Source: Bacteroidales bacterium (GTDB lineage: Bacteria > Bacteroidota > Bacteroidia > Bacteroidales > ML635J-15). Taken from it: 64,000 bases of DNA. The stretch covers positions 1 through 64,000 of the forward strand of contig QKHS01000080.1 in the NCBI GenBank assembly GCA_003249955.1, written 5' to 3'. A program made the position numbers and the translations under genes. Shown one piece after another: positions 36,879 to 46,576 of this stretch. Each line of letters begins with the position of its first letter. Position 1 is the stretch's first letter. Under the pieces are notes generated by a model. It did no database searches. It had not been told where the DNA came from and saw nothing but the letters and a program-made list of their open reading frames with translations.

Positions 36879-37122
36879 AATAAAAGTTGGGAGACATAAG
36901 ACATAAGTCGGGCGGTGAGAAGATAAATGTCAAAAGTCAGTACAATCTGAAATATATGTAGTTTAGGGCATTACAACATTCGCAGAATCTGGAATCGTCA
37001 AGGACGGTGGAAGATTACAATACAATCCTGAATAGTCAGAGAAATAAAAAATCCTTCCAACCGTCCGACTTCCGTCTTCAATTTCCGTCTTCAAACTTCC
37101 GTCAATATTACAAAATTTATAT

Positions 37123-37130
37123 TATATTTG
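37123..37130 (+). promoter_or_regulatory. -7 box of the secreted coiled-coil gene
   Basis: TATATTTG, an exact TAnnTTTG, 45 bases before the ATG at 37176. Confidence 0.6.
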
Positions 37131-37175
37131 CATAGAAAGTAGAATTGATAAAATAACCTTTTAAAATATCGGATT

Positions 37176-37841
37176 ATGAAAAAACTGTTTTTGTTATTTG
37201 TTTTTGCTCTTATTGCAGCCGGGGTATATTCTCAAAAAATTGAAGCAAAAGAAACTTCAGGAAAATTCGGAAAAGAAAACCATAATGCAATTGTAACAAC
37301 CGTTTATCACAGTAATTTAAAAGACGTTGAAAAAGAATTTAACAGTCTTCTTAAAGATTACAAAGGAAAGATTTCCTCCAAAAAAGGAGTTATTTTCGGA
37401 GATGATTTATTAATCACATCTATCAGTAACAACACTATAGACGTTTATGCAACCGTGACCGAAGGCAAAGACGGAGAAGTTAACGTTACTGCGGCTTTCG
37501 ACCTTGGCGGAGCGTTTTTATCCTCTCAGATGCATCCTGACCAGTTTGCAAGAGCATCGCAGATTATGCGTGAATTTGCTCTTAAAATAACAGAAAAAGC
37601 TTATGCTGAATTTCTTAAGGACGAAGAGAAGAAACTTAATGATGCAGTAAAAGAGCACGAGAAAATGGTCAGTACCAAAGACGGCCTGATTAAAGACAAT
37701 GAAGATTACAAAAAGAGAATAGAGGATAACGAAAAAGAGATTGAAGATCTCACCAAAAAGATTGAAGAAAAAGGAGCTTTGGTAAAAGAACAGCAAACTG
37801 CTTTTGAAAAACTTAAAAATGATGCTTCTCAAATAAAGTAA
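37176..37841 (+). CDS. Secreted coiled-coil protein of unknown function
   Basis: 221 residues. The signal peptide ends at AGVYSQ (~20). A compact α/β-looking domain (~25-140) contains KGVIFGDDLLITSISNNTIDVYATV. The C-terminal third is a strongly charged coiled coil (~145-221, EKKLNDAVKEHEKMV and EKEIEDLTKKIEEKGA). No lipobox and no sorting domain are seen, so it is probably periplasmic. I do not recognise a named family, although similar signal-peptide plus coiled-coil proteins are common in Bacteroidota. It is a single gene with its own -7 box and a clean terminator directly after the stop. Confidence 0.75.
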   Translation: MKKLFLLFVFALIAAGVYSQKIEAKETSGKFGKENHNAIVTTVYHSNLKDVEKEFNSLLKDYKGKISSKKGVIFGDDLLITSISNNTIDVYATVTEGKDGEVNVTAAFDLGGAFLSSQMHPDQFARASQIMREFALKITEKAYAEFLKDEEKKLNDAVKEHEKMVSTKDGLIKDNEDYKKRIEDNEKEIEDLTKKIEEKGALVKEQQTAFEKLKNDASQIK

Positions 37842-37847
37842 TAAAGG

Positions 37848-37871
37848 AACCGGCATTTTGCCGGTTTTTTT
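37848..37871 (+). terminator. Terminator after the secreted coiled-coil gene
   Basis: Stem AACCGGC / GCCGGTT, loop ATTTT, then a T tract; it begins six bases after the stop codon. Confidence 0.88.
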
Positions 37872-37944
37872 ATGTCTGAAGTCAACAAAAAAACAGTGTT
37901 GACTTTTTTTTAAAATAATATTTCAATATTTTTTGCAATAGTTC

Positions 37945-37952
37945 TATCTTTG
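37945..37952 (+). promoter_or_regulatory. -7 box of purQ
   Basis: TATCTTTG, an exact TAnnTTTG, 22 bases before the ATG. Confidence 0.6.
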
Positions 37953-37974
37953 GACAAAATTTAAAACAATTTTT

Positions 37975-38691
37975 ATGAAGTTTGGTGTAATTATTTTCCC
38001 CGGTTCAAATTGCGATCACGATATGGTTTATGCTTTAAGAGACATTCTGAGGCAGGAAGTTGTTGAATTATGGCATAAAGATACAGATCTTCAGAACTGC
38101 GATGCTATTGCAGTTCCCGGAGGTTTTTCTTATGGCGATTATCTTCGTTCGGGTGCGATTGCAAGGTTCTCTCCTATTATGGAAAAAGTGGTCGAATTTG
38201 CAGCAAACGGAGGGTTTGTTTTTGGTGTATGTAACGGATTTCAGATTTTATGCGAAGCAGGTTTGCTGCCAGGAGCGTTATTGCACAACGACAACCAGAA
38301 GTTTATCTGTAAAAATCAGTTTATAAAAGCTGAAAATGCTGACTCTGCAATGACACAATTTGTTTCAAAAGATAAACCTCTTAAAATTCCCGTTGCACAT
38401 GGCGAAGGAAGATATTATGCTCCTGAGGAAACTCTTAAAGAAATGATTCAGAATGAGCAGATAATATGGAGATACTGCGACGAAAACGGAAATCTTTCCG
38501 AAAAAAGTAATCCTAACGGCTCGTTAATGAATATTGCCGGAGTATGTAATGAAGGTAAAAACGTTTTCGGAATGATGCCACACCCTGAAAGAGCAGCTGA
38601 TCCTGAGTTAAGAAACACCGACGGGATTGCAATTCTTAAATCAATAATTGTACATATCAGCTCAAAAAGAGACAAAGAAAAAACAGCTTAA
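37975..38691 (+). CDS. purQ: Phosphoribosylformylglycinamidine synthase subunit PurQ
   Basis: 238 residues; the glutamine amidotransferase subunit of FGAM synthase in purine biosynthesis. It supplies ammonia to PurL, which converts FGAR to FGAM. Visible motifs are the start FGVIIFPGSNCDHDM, AVPGGFSYGDYLRSGAIA, the nucleophile Cys in GVCNGFQIL, and the His/Glu pair in MMPHPERAAD. All are diagnostic of PurQ. The length fits the two-component (PurQ/PurL/PurS) form rather than the large fused PurL. No other pur gene is in the window. No purine riboswitch was seen in the short leader. Confidence 0.95.
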   Translation: MKFGVIIFPGSNCDHDMVYALRDILRQEVVELWHKDTDLQNCDAIAVPGGFSYGDYLRSGAIARFSPIMEKVVEFAANGGFVFGVCNGFQILCEAGLLPGALLHNDNQKFICKNQFIKAENADSAMTQFVSKDKPLKIPVAHGEGRYYAPEETLKEMIQNEQIIWRYCDENGNLSEKSNPNGSLMNIAGVCNEGKNVFGMMPHPERAADPELRNTDGIAILKSIIVHISSKRDKEKTA

Positions 38692-38709
38692 TGCTTTGAA
38701 TATTATAAT

Positions 38710-38748
38710 AAAAAAGCCTGATATGAAAATTACATATCAGGCTTTTTT
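38710..38748. terminator. Bidirectional terminator between purQ and the rhodanese gene
   Basis: A perfect 16-bp stem (AAAAAAGCCTGATATG / CATATCAGGCTTTTTT) with a 7-base loop. A and T flanks let it work for both convergent genes. Confidence 0.92.
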
Positions 38749-38767
38749 ATTGCAACTGTCAAACGGT

Positions 38768-39203
38768 TTATCCGCAACCGTTACAACCACAGCCACAAGT
38801 ATTTGTGTTGCACGATTCTGATCCGCATTCAATATCATTTAAACCTCCGTCGGCAACAGGCAGGCCTTTTTCTTTCCATGCATTTATTCCTCCGTCAAGA
38901 TTTGCGACATCTGCAAATCCTTGTCTGTTAAGCACGTTAGCAACTTTAGTGCTCCTTACTCCTTCTGTGCATACAATTACAAGCGGAATATTCCCCGGAA
39001 TATATTGCAATCTGTCCATTATTACAGACATAGGATGAAAGAATACATTGTCAAAATCAAAATATTCTCTCCTGAATTCTTCCTCTTCGCGTACATCAAT
39101 AAAAAAGACTTCGTCATTGGTTATCAGTAGCCTCTTCGGGTGAAATGTGCTTAACTCCTTCCAGTTGAAAGTCCTGAATAAGCGGTTTTTCTGTTAAATT
39201 CAT
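38768..39203 (-). pseudogene. Rhodanese-like protein with a +1 frameshift
   Basis: The ATG at 39203 opens MNLTEKPLIQDFQLEGVKHI followed by SPEEATDNQ, then stops at TGA (39116-39114). One frame over, the sequence continues NDEVFFIDVREEEEF and runs through the whole rhodanese domain, with active-site loop VCTEGVRS and LDGGINAWKEKGLPV, to 38768. Removing a single base near 39119-39131 restores one open frame of 145 codons. The tail is unusual: six Cys in the last 20 residues (CGSESC, CGCGCNGCG), which looks metal-binding. An exact -7 box lies 30 bases before the ATG at 39203, supporting the full-length start. It may be a pseudogene, a sequencing error, or a programmed +1 site (the stop is TGA followed by C). 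An internal start at 39031 would give only 87 residues and lose the first third of the fold. Confidence 0.75.
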
Positions 39204-39232
39204 CGTATTAATTTTATATTACTTTTTTAAAA

Positions 39233-39240
39233 CAAAAATA
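39233..39240 (-). promoter_or_regulatory. -7 box of the rhodanese gene
   Basis: TATTTTTG on the minus strand, an exact TAnnTTTG, 29 bases before the ATG at 39203. Confidence 0.5.
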
Positions 39241-39262
39241 GTGACTTTGAGTTCATTTTATT

Positions 39263-40072
39263 TTATTCTTTTTTGAAAATCATTATATCCTGAAAATCTA
39301 CTGAATCCTGCCTGTATCCAGTTCTCCACCATCCTTCGAACCGGTTTTGCAGTAATAGCCCGGATTTCTTAGCTGTATTTGTTATAAAATCTGTATCATA
39401 AGCAACATTTGCATTTTTTACTTTAAGATCATGCAAATGATATTCGCCATAGTCGTAGCAAAAAAAATCTGACTTATCGCCACTGTTAAGCAAAAAAAAC
39501 GAGGCATAACAATATCCTCCCGGTTTAAGAACCCGGCTTATCTGCCTTAAATAATTTTCCACTTCTTCTTTCTGCATGTGGGTAAACACCGAAATAAGAA
39601 TCGCCAATCCGAATTTGTTTTGTTCATAAGGAAATTCAAATTCTTCTGCTTTTGCTCCTGTACTAAGATTATACAAATCATTTTTTAGAGGAAACAAATC
39701 AAATACAAAATTCGGATATCTTTTATAATTTCTTTTGCACCAGTTTATTCCGTAATCAATAATGTCAAATCCCTGGTATAATCCCTCCGAACTTAAAAAT
39801 CCGGCAAAAGGTCTGGCAATCCTGCCTATTCCACAACCAATATCCAGAATTTTTTCATTGCTGTTTATATTTGTAGTATCAAGGATATGCTTAAAAAACT
39901 TGTCTCCGATAAGGGCAAAATTGCCGCTCCCGACAAATGTCATACCTTTGGGAGGGACAAGGTTGTCTGTTTTGAGAAAAAGACGGCAAATTATATCCTT
40001 AGGAAGATAATATATTCTCCTGGCCACACGTCTTCCTCCGGGTGATAATCTGAAATATAGTTTTCTGAGCAT
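39263..40072 (-). CDS. Class I SAM-dependent methyltransferase
   Basis: 269 residues. The Rossmann methyltransferase core has motif I ILDIGCGIGRIARPF (~94-108), an acidic residue in YQGFDIIDYGI, a post-II segment FGLAILISVFTHMQ, and RVLKPGGYCYASFF. The basic N-terminus (LRKLYFRLSPGGRRVARRIYYLPK) could bind membrane or nucleic acid. The C-terminal lobe is Trp/Tyr-rich (EGWWRTGYRQDSVDFQDI). The substrate is unknown. An exact minus-strand -7 box (TATATTTG) lies 33 bases before the ATG. Its neighbours are a rhodanese and a DUF2795 gene, giving no pathway hint. Confidence 0.83.
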   Translation of the reverse strand: MLRKLYFRLSPGGRRVARRIYYLPKDIICRLFLKTDNLVPPKGMTFVGSGNFALIGDKFFKHILDTTNINSNEKILDIGCGIGRIARPFAGFLSSEGLYQGFDIIDYGINWCKRNYKRYPNFVFDLFPLKNDLYNLSTGAKAEEFEFPYEQNKFGLAILISVFTHMQKEEVENYLRQISRVLKPGGYCYASFFLLNSGDKSDFFCYDYGEYHLHDLKVKNANVAYDTDFITNTAKKSGLLLQNRFEGWWRTGYRQDSVDFQDIMIFKKE

Positions 40073-40104
40073 TAATCTGCCGGTTAGTGAAAAATAAATT
40101 TATG

Positions 40105-40112
40105 CAAATATA
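40105..40112 (-). promoter_or_regulatory. -7 box of the 269-residue methyltransferase gene
   Basis: TATATTTG on the minus strand, an exact TAnnTTTG. It sits just beyond the terminator of the upstream DUF2795 gene. Confidence 0.55.
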
Positions 40113-40134
40113 AAACTTATGTCTGATTTTCTCA

Positions 40135-40163
40135 GGCAAAAAAAAGAGGGCTCAAACCCTCTT
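40135..40163 (-). terminator. Terminator after the DUF2795 gene
   Basis: Minus strand: AAGAGGG / CCCTCTT with a 6-base loop, followed by a run of Ts. Confidence 0.85.
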
Positions 40164-40179
40164 ATAAATTTTATTAAGA

Positions 40180-40401
40180 TTAATACTCATCTTCATTGAA
40201 GAAAAAGTCATCCTTACTTGGATAATCAGGCCAGATATCCTCTATACTTTCGTAGATATCACCTTCATCTTCAATTTCCTGAAGATTCTCAATAACTTCC
40301 ATAGGTGCTCCGGAGCGGATAGCATAGTCTATCAACTCGTCCTTGGTTGCAGGCCAGGGAGCATCTTCAAGTTTCGATGCTAATTCCAGTGTCCAATACA
40401 T
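40180..40401 (-). CDS. DUF2795 family small acidic protein
   Basis: 73 residues. The whole protein is one DUF2795-type unit: YWTLELASKLEDAPWPATK, IDYAIRSGAPMEVIENLQ, and an acidic C-terminus ending DDFFFNEDEY. The family is short and helical, and is highly conserved in Bacteroidota without known function. The strict conservation in such a small protein suggests a core cytoplasmic role; this is inference. It has its own terminator, and a gap of 68 bases separates it from the adenosyltransferase gene upstream on the same strand. Confidence 0.88.
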   Translation of the reverse strand: MYWTLELASKLEDAPWPATKDELIDYAIRSGAPMEVIENLQEIEDEGDIYESIEDIWPDYPSKDDFFFNEDEY

Positions 40402-40469
40402 AATATCTTTTTTTGTTTGAGGTTAAACATTTTAAAAATTGGTTTGCGAAATAAATAAAAATTTTTCAA

Positions 40470-41027
40470 TTACAAATCATTATTCCATAAAATTTCATTA
40501 ACATTAAAGTCTTTAGCATATTTTCTACCCATTACAAATAGCAAATCAGACAGCCTGTTGATAAAAATAATAATTTGAAGATATTTATTATCCTTGTCTT
40601 CTATTGAAATTATTCTTCTTTCTGCTCTTCTGCAAACAGTTCTGGAAATATTACACCAGCTAATCAGCGAACTGCCTGCGGGAATAATGAAATTCTTAAG
40701 CCTGGGTAAATCTTTATCGAATCTGTCGATTGATTGCTCCAGAAAACTAATATCCTGATCATTAATCTTTCTTAAATCAGGTAACGGGTACTCTGCACCT
40801 TCGTCCTCTGCTGCAAGAAAAGCTCCTATATCAAACAATCTGTTCTGAATAAACAAAATCAGGTTTTTGTCATATTCATCTATAGGAAAATTAAGAATCA
40901 TGCCGGTAAAAGAATTAAGCTCATCAATTGTTCCGTAGGCTTCAAGTCTTATATTGTCTTTTCTTACTCTCTGGCCTCCCAATAATGATGTTTCTCCTTT
41001 ATCCCCGGTTTTGGTATATACTTTCAT
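40470..41027 (-). CDS. Cob(I)alamin adenosyltransferase, PduO type
   Basis: 185 residues, the normal PduO/MMAB length. The N-terminal signature KVYTKTGDKGETSLLGG is the ATP-binding loop. It is followed by RVRKDNIRLEAYGTIDELNS and the C-terminal helix RTVCRRAERRI with the family Arg/Glu residues. It adenosylates cob(I)alamin to make coenzyme B12 for enzymes such as methylmalonyl-CoA mutase. No B12-dependent enzyme or cobalamin riboswitch is present in the window. It is 37 bases downstream of the ABC ATPase gene on the same strand, perhaps in one unit. Confidence 0.93.
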   Translation of the reverse strand: MKVYTKTGDKGETSLLGGQRVRKDNIRLEAYGTIDELNSFTGMILNFPIDEYDKNLILFIQNRLFDIGAFLAAEDEGAEYPLPDLRKINDQDISFLEQSIDRFDKDLPRLKNFIIPAGSSLISWCNISRTVCRRAERRIISIEDKDNKYLQIIIFINRLSDLLFVMGRKYAKDFNVNEILWNNDL

Positions 41028-41064
41028 TTTTAAAACTTATTTTTACATTTTAACTCTGACTAAT

Positions 41065-41772
41065 TTAAACCGAAGCCATTGCCGGATTCTCATTTATTAC
41101 ATCAGATTCTATAATGCCGTCTCTCAGTCTCACAATTCTTCTTGCATGACGGGCAATGTCTTCTTCATGTGTTACAACAACAATTGTGTTCCCTTGTTTA
41201 TAAATTTCCTCAAATAATCCCATTATTTCTATAGAGGTTTTCGTATCAAGATTTCCGGTCGGCTCATCAGCCAGAATTAAAGACGGCTTGTTTACCAATG
41301 CCCGGGCAACTGCAACTCTCTGTCTTTGTCCTCCCGACAGCTCGTTGGGTCTGTGATGTGAACGGTCTGACAGGCCTACCTCATTTATTACTTTTTCGGT
41401 ACGTTCGGTTCTCTCTTTTGACGGCATTCCCGCATAAACTAATGGTAACATTACATTTTCAAAAGCTGTATAGCGAGGTAATAAATTAAAAGTCTGAAAT
41501 ACAAACCCTATTTCTTTATTTCTTGTTGTAGCAAGCTCATTGTCGGTCATAAAACTGACATCTGTACCGTTTAAAACATACCTGCCTTCTGTAATAGTAT
41601 CCAGACAACCAAGTATGTTCATTAAGGTAGATTTACCACTTCCCGAAGGCCCCATTATGGCGACATACTCGTTAAGACCTATTGTAAGATTTACTTTACG
41701 CAATGCCTCAACAGTAATTGACCCTACGTAATAATTCTTTACAATATTTTCAAGTTCTATAACTTTTTCCAC
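41065..41772 (-). CDS. ABC transporter ATP-binding protein (MacB/LolD type)
   Basis: 235 residues starting with GTG at 41772. Motifs are complete: Walker [12 protein letters not shown]-loop [11 protein letters not shown], signature LSGGQRQRV, Walker [13 protein letters not shown], and H-loop VVTHEED. The ETG-N-LD extension and overall pattern place it with the MacB/LolD/FtsE export subfamily. These drive lipoprotein release or macrolide/peptide export with an FtsX-like permease. No permease gene is adjacent; the upstream gene is a methyltransferase on the same strand, 38 bases away. The partner must be encoded elsewhere. Confidence 0.93.
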   Translation of the reverse strand: MEKVIELENIVKNYYVGSITVEALRKVNLTIGLNEYVAIMGPSGSGKSTLMNILGCLDTITEGRYVLNGTDVSFMTDNELATTRNKEIGFVFQTFNLLPRYTAFENVMLPLVYAGMPSKERTERTEKVINEVGLSDRSHHRPNELSGGQRQRVAVARALVNKPSLILADEPTGNLDTKTSIEIMGLFEEIYKQGNTIVVVTHEEDIARHARRIVRLRDGIIESDVINENPAMASV

Positions 41773-41810
41773 TTTTACTTATTTTTAAGTCTAAAAATAA
41801 ACAATAATAA

Positions 41811-42629
41811 CTACATACTCCGGTTATTAACAAAATTTATAGAAAATTTTCCTTCAGGCAGTTCGTATCCTGATAAAATAACCCCGCACCGGAATAAGTT
41901 CAGATAAGTTTTGTTGTTATCCGTTCGCGTTATTTTTTTCCATGCCAGATACATATCTCTGCTCCAGTTTATATCGTCAACTATTACAACGTATTTATCC
42001 TTAACATATTTTGCCTGTAATACATCAAAGTATTTAAGCAAAGACCGGCCTCTGTGATTACCGTCAATAAAAACCAGATCAAATTTATCATAACCCAGAA
42101 AATCACCGTCAAACACACTGTCAAAATCATTATTTATAAGCGAAACATTGTCAATTCCGTTTTCTTTTAATTTGTCCGATAAAAATGAACAGGTTTGCGG
42201 ACATGCTTCAATTCCGGTCACTTTTACAGATTCGGACGCTGTGGAAAAATACATAGTACCAATGCCTGCTGAAGTCCCCAATTCAAGAACATTATTAATC
42301 TCAAAATACTGTATAAGTTTCTGATAAAAATGTCCGAATTCAGGTTTTGACCCGGAAATTTTTACGATATCTGAAACAAAACGAACAGGAGATTTCATTT
42401 TATGGGAACCTGCTCCGAAATCTTTCACAGTAATTTTTTCATCCGAATTCAGTAACTGCTTTCTGTAGTTATCCCCTTTTAACACCGAATAAGGTTGTAA
42501 ATCTGTGTTAAGTAAATAATTGTCAAACACTTCCGGTAAAAAATGATTTTCTTTTGCTTTGAATAAATACGATATGTTACCTGGTAATCTCAAATCATTG
42601 TATTTTATAAATAACGGGTAAAAATACAA
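41811..42629 (-). CDS. O-methyltransferase-like SAM-dependent methyltransferase
   Basis: 272 residues if translation starts at the TTG at 42629; a TTG at 42593 (giving RLPGNISYLFKAKENHF at the N-terminus) is equally possible, and there is no early ATG. The core has VLELGTSAGIGTMYF (motif I), VTGIEACPQTCSFL, and KFDLVFIDGNHRG, the pattern of class I O-methyltransferases. The opening resembles a Bacteroidota family that begins with an AKNEHGLHSPFVF-like segment. It is divergent from recG, with the two promoters packed into the same ~60 bases. The substrate is unknown. Its last base is 38 bases from the ABC ATPase start. Confidence 0.8.
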   Translation of the reverse strand: MYFYPLFIKYNDLRLPGNISYLFKAKENHFLPEVFDNYLLNTDLQPYSVLKGDNYRKQLLNSDEKITVKDFGAGSHKMKSPVRFVSDIVKISGSKPEFGHFYQKLIQYFEINNVLELGTSAGIGTMYFSTASESVKVTGIEACPQTCSFLSDKLKENGIDNVSLINNDFDSVFDGDFLGYDKFDLVFIDGNHRGRSLLKYFDVLQAKYVKDKYVVIVDDINWSRDMYLAWKKITRTDNNKTYLNLFRCGVILSGYELPEGKFSINFVNNRSM

Positions 42630-42633
42630 AAAA

Positions 42634-42653
42634 TAGGTTTGATGTTAAATTTG
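42634..42653 (+). promoter_or_regulatory. Two -7 boxes upstream of recG
   Basis: TAGGTTTG (42634-42641) and TAAATTTG (42646-42653) both match TAnnTTTG exactly. They lie ~105-125 bases before the ATG chosen for recG and would fall inside the coding region if the longest frame were used. Confidence 0.5.
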
Positions 42654-42758
42654 CGGTATATTTTGTTTTGGTTGCGGCAAGTGTTGTTCAAATTCAATCT
42701 ACAATTATTTTCTCACCACCGAACATTTTACTATTTTTACCGTCAATACGGTTTTGTG

Positions 42759-44867
42759 ATGAATATTCTTGATAACGAACTGACATATTTACCGGGAGTA
42801 GGCCCCAAAAGAGCTTTGCTGTTTAAAGAAGAACTTGGGTTATCAACCTGGAAAGATTTATTGTACACATTCCCTTACCGTTATATAGACAGAAGTAAAT
42901 TCTACAATATTTCCGAACTTAACAAAGACTTGCCATATATTCAGATAAAAGGAAAATTTACACACTTTGAGCTTACCTCAATAACCCGAAACAGTAAAAA
43001 ACTTACCGGATATTTCGGCGACGGAACCGGAGTGGTTGAAATTGTCTGGTTTCAGGGAATAAACTGGATAAAGGATTCCATCAATAAAAATAACGAATAT
43101 GTTTTATTCGGGAAACCTAAAGCTTTTGGAAACAGGATTAATATTGTGCATCCGGATATTGAAGAGTATGAAAAATGGCAAAAACAACTGGTAAATAATC
43201 TTTATCCGCAATATAGCACAACCGAAAAGCTTAAACAGAATTTCGTCAATTCAAAGACAATCCAGAAACTTTGCGACACTCTTTTAAAACAATTAAAAGG
43301 GAAAATTCCGGAAAGTTTACCGCAATGGTTCCGTGAAAAGTACAGGCTAAAAGGAATTGAGGATACTCTTATACAACTTCATTTCCCTACCGATACAAAA
43401 GAACTGACAGCAGCTCAGTACCGGATAAAATTTGAAGAATTATTTTACATACAGCTAAATTTACAACAAATAAAGCTCAACAGGAAACAAAGTTCTGTTG
43501 GTTTTATCTTTGACAAAAACCGGGACAATATTGTAAAAGAATGTTTTTTTAAAAAAATACCTTTCAAACTTACAAATGCACAAACACGGGTTCTGCGTGA
43601 AATAAGAACCGATCTGGGAAGCGGAAAACAAATGAACAGACTGCTTCAGGGCGATGTAGGAAGCGGGAAAACTCTGGTGGCTCTGCTCACAATGCTGATG
43701 GCTGTTGACAACGGTTATCAGGCATGTATTATGGCTCCGACCGAAATTCTTGCACAACAACATTATCGTTCGGTAAGCACATTTCTCGAAGGACTTAATG
43801 TAAAAGTAAACTTACTGACAGGATCGGTAAAGAAAAAGAAACGTACGGAAATACATGAAGGCCTTGTGTCCGGAGAACTAAACATATTAATAGGTACACA
43901 TGCTTTAATCGAAGATAATGTTGAATTTAAAAATCTTGGTCTGGTAATTATTGACGAACAACACAGATTTGGGGTAGAACAAAGAGCTAAGCTCTGGGAA
44001 AAAAACGATTCTCCGCCTCATGTCCTTATTATGACAGCTACTCCTATTCCACGTACTCTTGCTATGACCCTGTACGGAGATCTTGACGTATCGGTAATTG
44101 ATGAACTGCCGCCGGGACGTACAAAAATTCTGACCCGGCACTTTAAAGACAAAGATGTTTTAAGAGTTTTCGGATTTATAAAAAAACAGATAGATCTTGG
44201 CCGGCAAATATATGTGGTTTTTCCGCTTATCAGCGAATCCGAAAATATGGACTACAAAGATCTGGAAGATGGTGTGGAAGGTTTTAGCCGGGCATTTCCA
44301 AAACCCAAATACCAGATTTCGGTTGTACATGGCCGGATGAAACCTGCTGAAAAAGAGTTTGCAATGAAAATGTTTACTGATAAAATCACTCAGATAATGA
44401 TTGCAACAACAGTAATTGAAGTAGGTGTTGATGTCCCGAATGCAAGCGTTATGGTTATTGAAAGTGCCGAAAGATTCGGGTTATCTCAGTTGCATCAGTT
44501 GCGTGGTCGTGTGGGAAGAGGGTCCGAACAATCATATTGTCTTTTAATGACAGGAGATAAACTTTCTGAAAATGCCTACAACCGTATAATGACAATGGTA
44601 AACAGTAATGACGGATTTGAAATTGCAGAAACAGATCTGAAACTGCGCGGACCCGGAGACCTGGAAGGAAAACAACAAAGTGGCTTTGCATTTAACCTTA
44701 AAATGGCAAATCTGAGTCAGGACGGACAACTAATACAATATGTTAAAGATGTTGCATCAAATATACTCGGGTCAGATCCACAACTCATAAAAGACGAGAA
44801 CCATATCATGTCCTTAAATATCAGAGAAATGAACAAAGGAAAAGTGGACTTCGGGCTGATAAGCTAA
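42759..44867 (+). CDS. recG: ATP-dependent DNA helicase RecG
   Basis: 702 residues from the ATG at 42759 (MNILDNELTYLPGVGPKRA). The open frame extends 40 codons upstream, but that part is Phe/Tyr-rich, unlike RecG, and overlaps promoter boxes. The N-terminal wedge/OB domain is followed by helicase motifs: Walker A GDVGSGKTLVA, TGSVKKKKR region, DEQHRFG (motif II, DExH), TATPIPRTLAM (motif III), and the C-terminal IATTVIEVGVDVPNA and QLRGRVGRGSEQSYC. RecG reverses stalled replication forks and migrates Holliday junctions. The length matches the family. It is divergent from a methyltransferase gene. Confidence 0.95.
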   Translation: MNILDNELTYLPGVGPKRALLFKEELGLSTWKDLLYTFPYRYIDRSKFYNISELNKDLPYIQIKGKFTHFELTSITRNSKKLTGYFGDGTGVVEIVWFQGINWIKDSINKNNEYVLFGKPKAFGNRINIVHPDIEEYEKWQKQLVNNLYPQYSTTEKLKQNFVNSKTIQKLCDTLLKQLKGKIPESLPQWFREKYRLKGIEDTLIQLHFPTDTKELTAAQYRIKFEELFYIQLNLQQIKLNRKQSSVGFIFDKNRDNIVKECFFKKIPFKLTNAQTRVLREIRTDLGSGKQMNRLLQGDVGSGKTLVALLTMLMAVDNGYQACIMAPTEILAQQHYRSVSTFLEGLNVKVNLLTGSVKKKKRTEIHEGLVSGELNILIGTHALIEDNVEFKNLGLVIIDEQHRFGVEQRAKLWEKNDSPPHVLIMTATPIPRTLAMTLYGDLDVSVIDELPPGRTKILTRHFKDKDVLRVFGFIKKQIDLGRQIYVVFPLISESENMDYKDLEDGVEGFSRAFPKPKYQISVVHGRMKPAEKEFAMKMFTDKITQIMIATTVIEVGVDVPNASVMVIESAERFGLSQLHQLRGRVGRGSEQSYCLLMTGDKLSENAYNRIMTMVNSNDGFEIAETDLKLRGPGDLEGKQQSGFAFNLKMANLSQDGQLIQYVKDVASNILGSDPQLIKDENHIMSLNIREMNKGKVDFGLIS

Positions 44868-45113
44868 AGCAGACCCGGACATGTCTTAATATACAGAAAT
44901 AATAACAGTCAAAAAATACATTTATCTCAGTCATATTATTTCTGTTTTATTGTACTTTCCATTAATTTTATCGAAATTACTTTCGTTTTTAATTTAGAAT
45001 CTATCTAAACTCACAAAATACTGTTTTATAACATTGGACTTGCTGTTCGTAGGAAAAAAAATAATTCCTATTATTGTAATGCGTAAAAATAATTAAACAT
45101 TTTATTAATTTAA

Positions 45114-46457
<1,344 letters not shown>

Positions 46458-46471
46458 TCTTTTTATTTTTC

Positions 46472-46498
46472 AAAAGTCCCGCCTTTCGCGGGACTTTT
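46472..46498 (+). terminator. Terminator after gdhA
   Basis: Perfect 11-bp stem AAAAGTCCCGC / GCGGGACTTTT with loop CTTTC, flanked by T-rich sequence. Confidence 0.92.
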
Positions 46499-46576
46499 AA
46501 TTTTTTGAACAACAATAATTGTTGTTGTACTGGTATTTTTATAATTTTACCTTAACAAATTTTAAAATTCCGTATC

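Larger units (their letters stand above)
36856..37175. other. 320-base intergenic region with an imperfect hairpin and a short tandem repeat
   Basis: Contains the methyltransferase promoter (minus), an imperfect inverted repeat with arms GGACGGTGGAAGATT (~37010-37024) and AATCCTTCCAACCGTCC (~37050-37066), and two to three tandem copies of TTCCGTCTTCAA (37069-37103). A plus-strand -7 box at 37123 follows. No ORF is supported. It looks like the remains of a repetitive intergenic element. Confidence 0.55.

Noticed and set aside
38768-39031. An 87-residue intact rhodanese gene from an internal ATG
   Set aside because: It would lack the N-terminal third of the fold, while an exact promoter box and coherent upstream coding sequence point to a start at 39203 with a frameshift.
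42639-42758. N-terminal 40-residue extension of RecG
   Set aside because: It begins with TTG, is Phe/Tyr-rich unlike RecG and contains two exact -7 boxes; the ATG at 42759 fits the family start.
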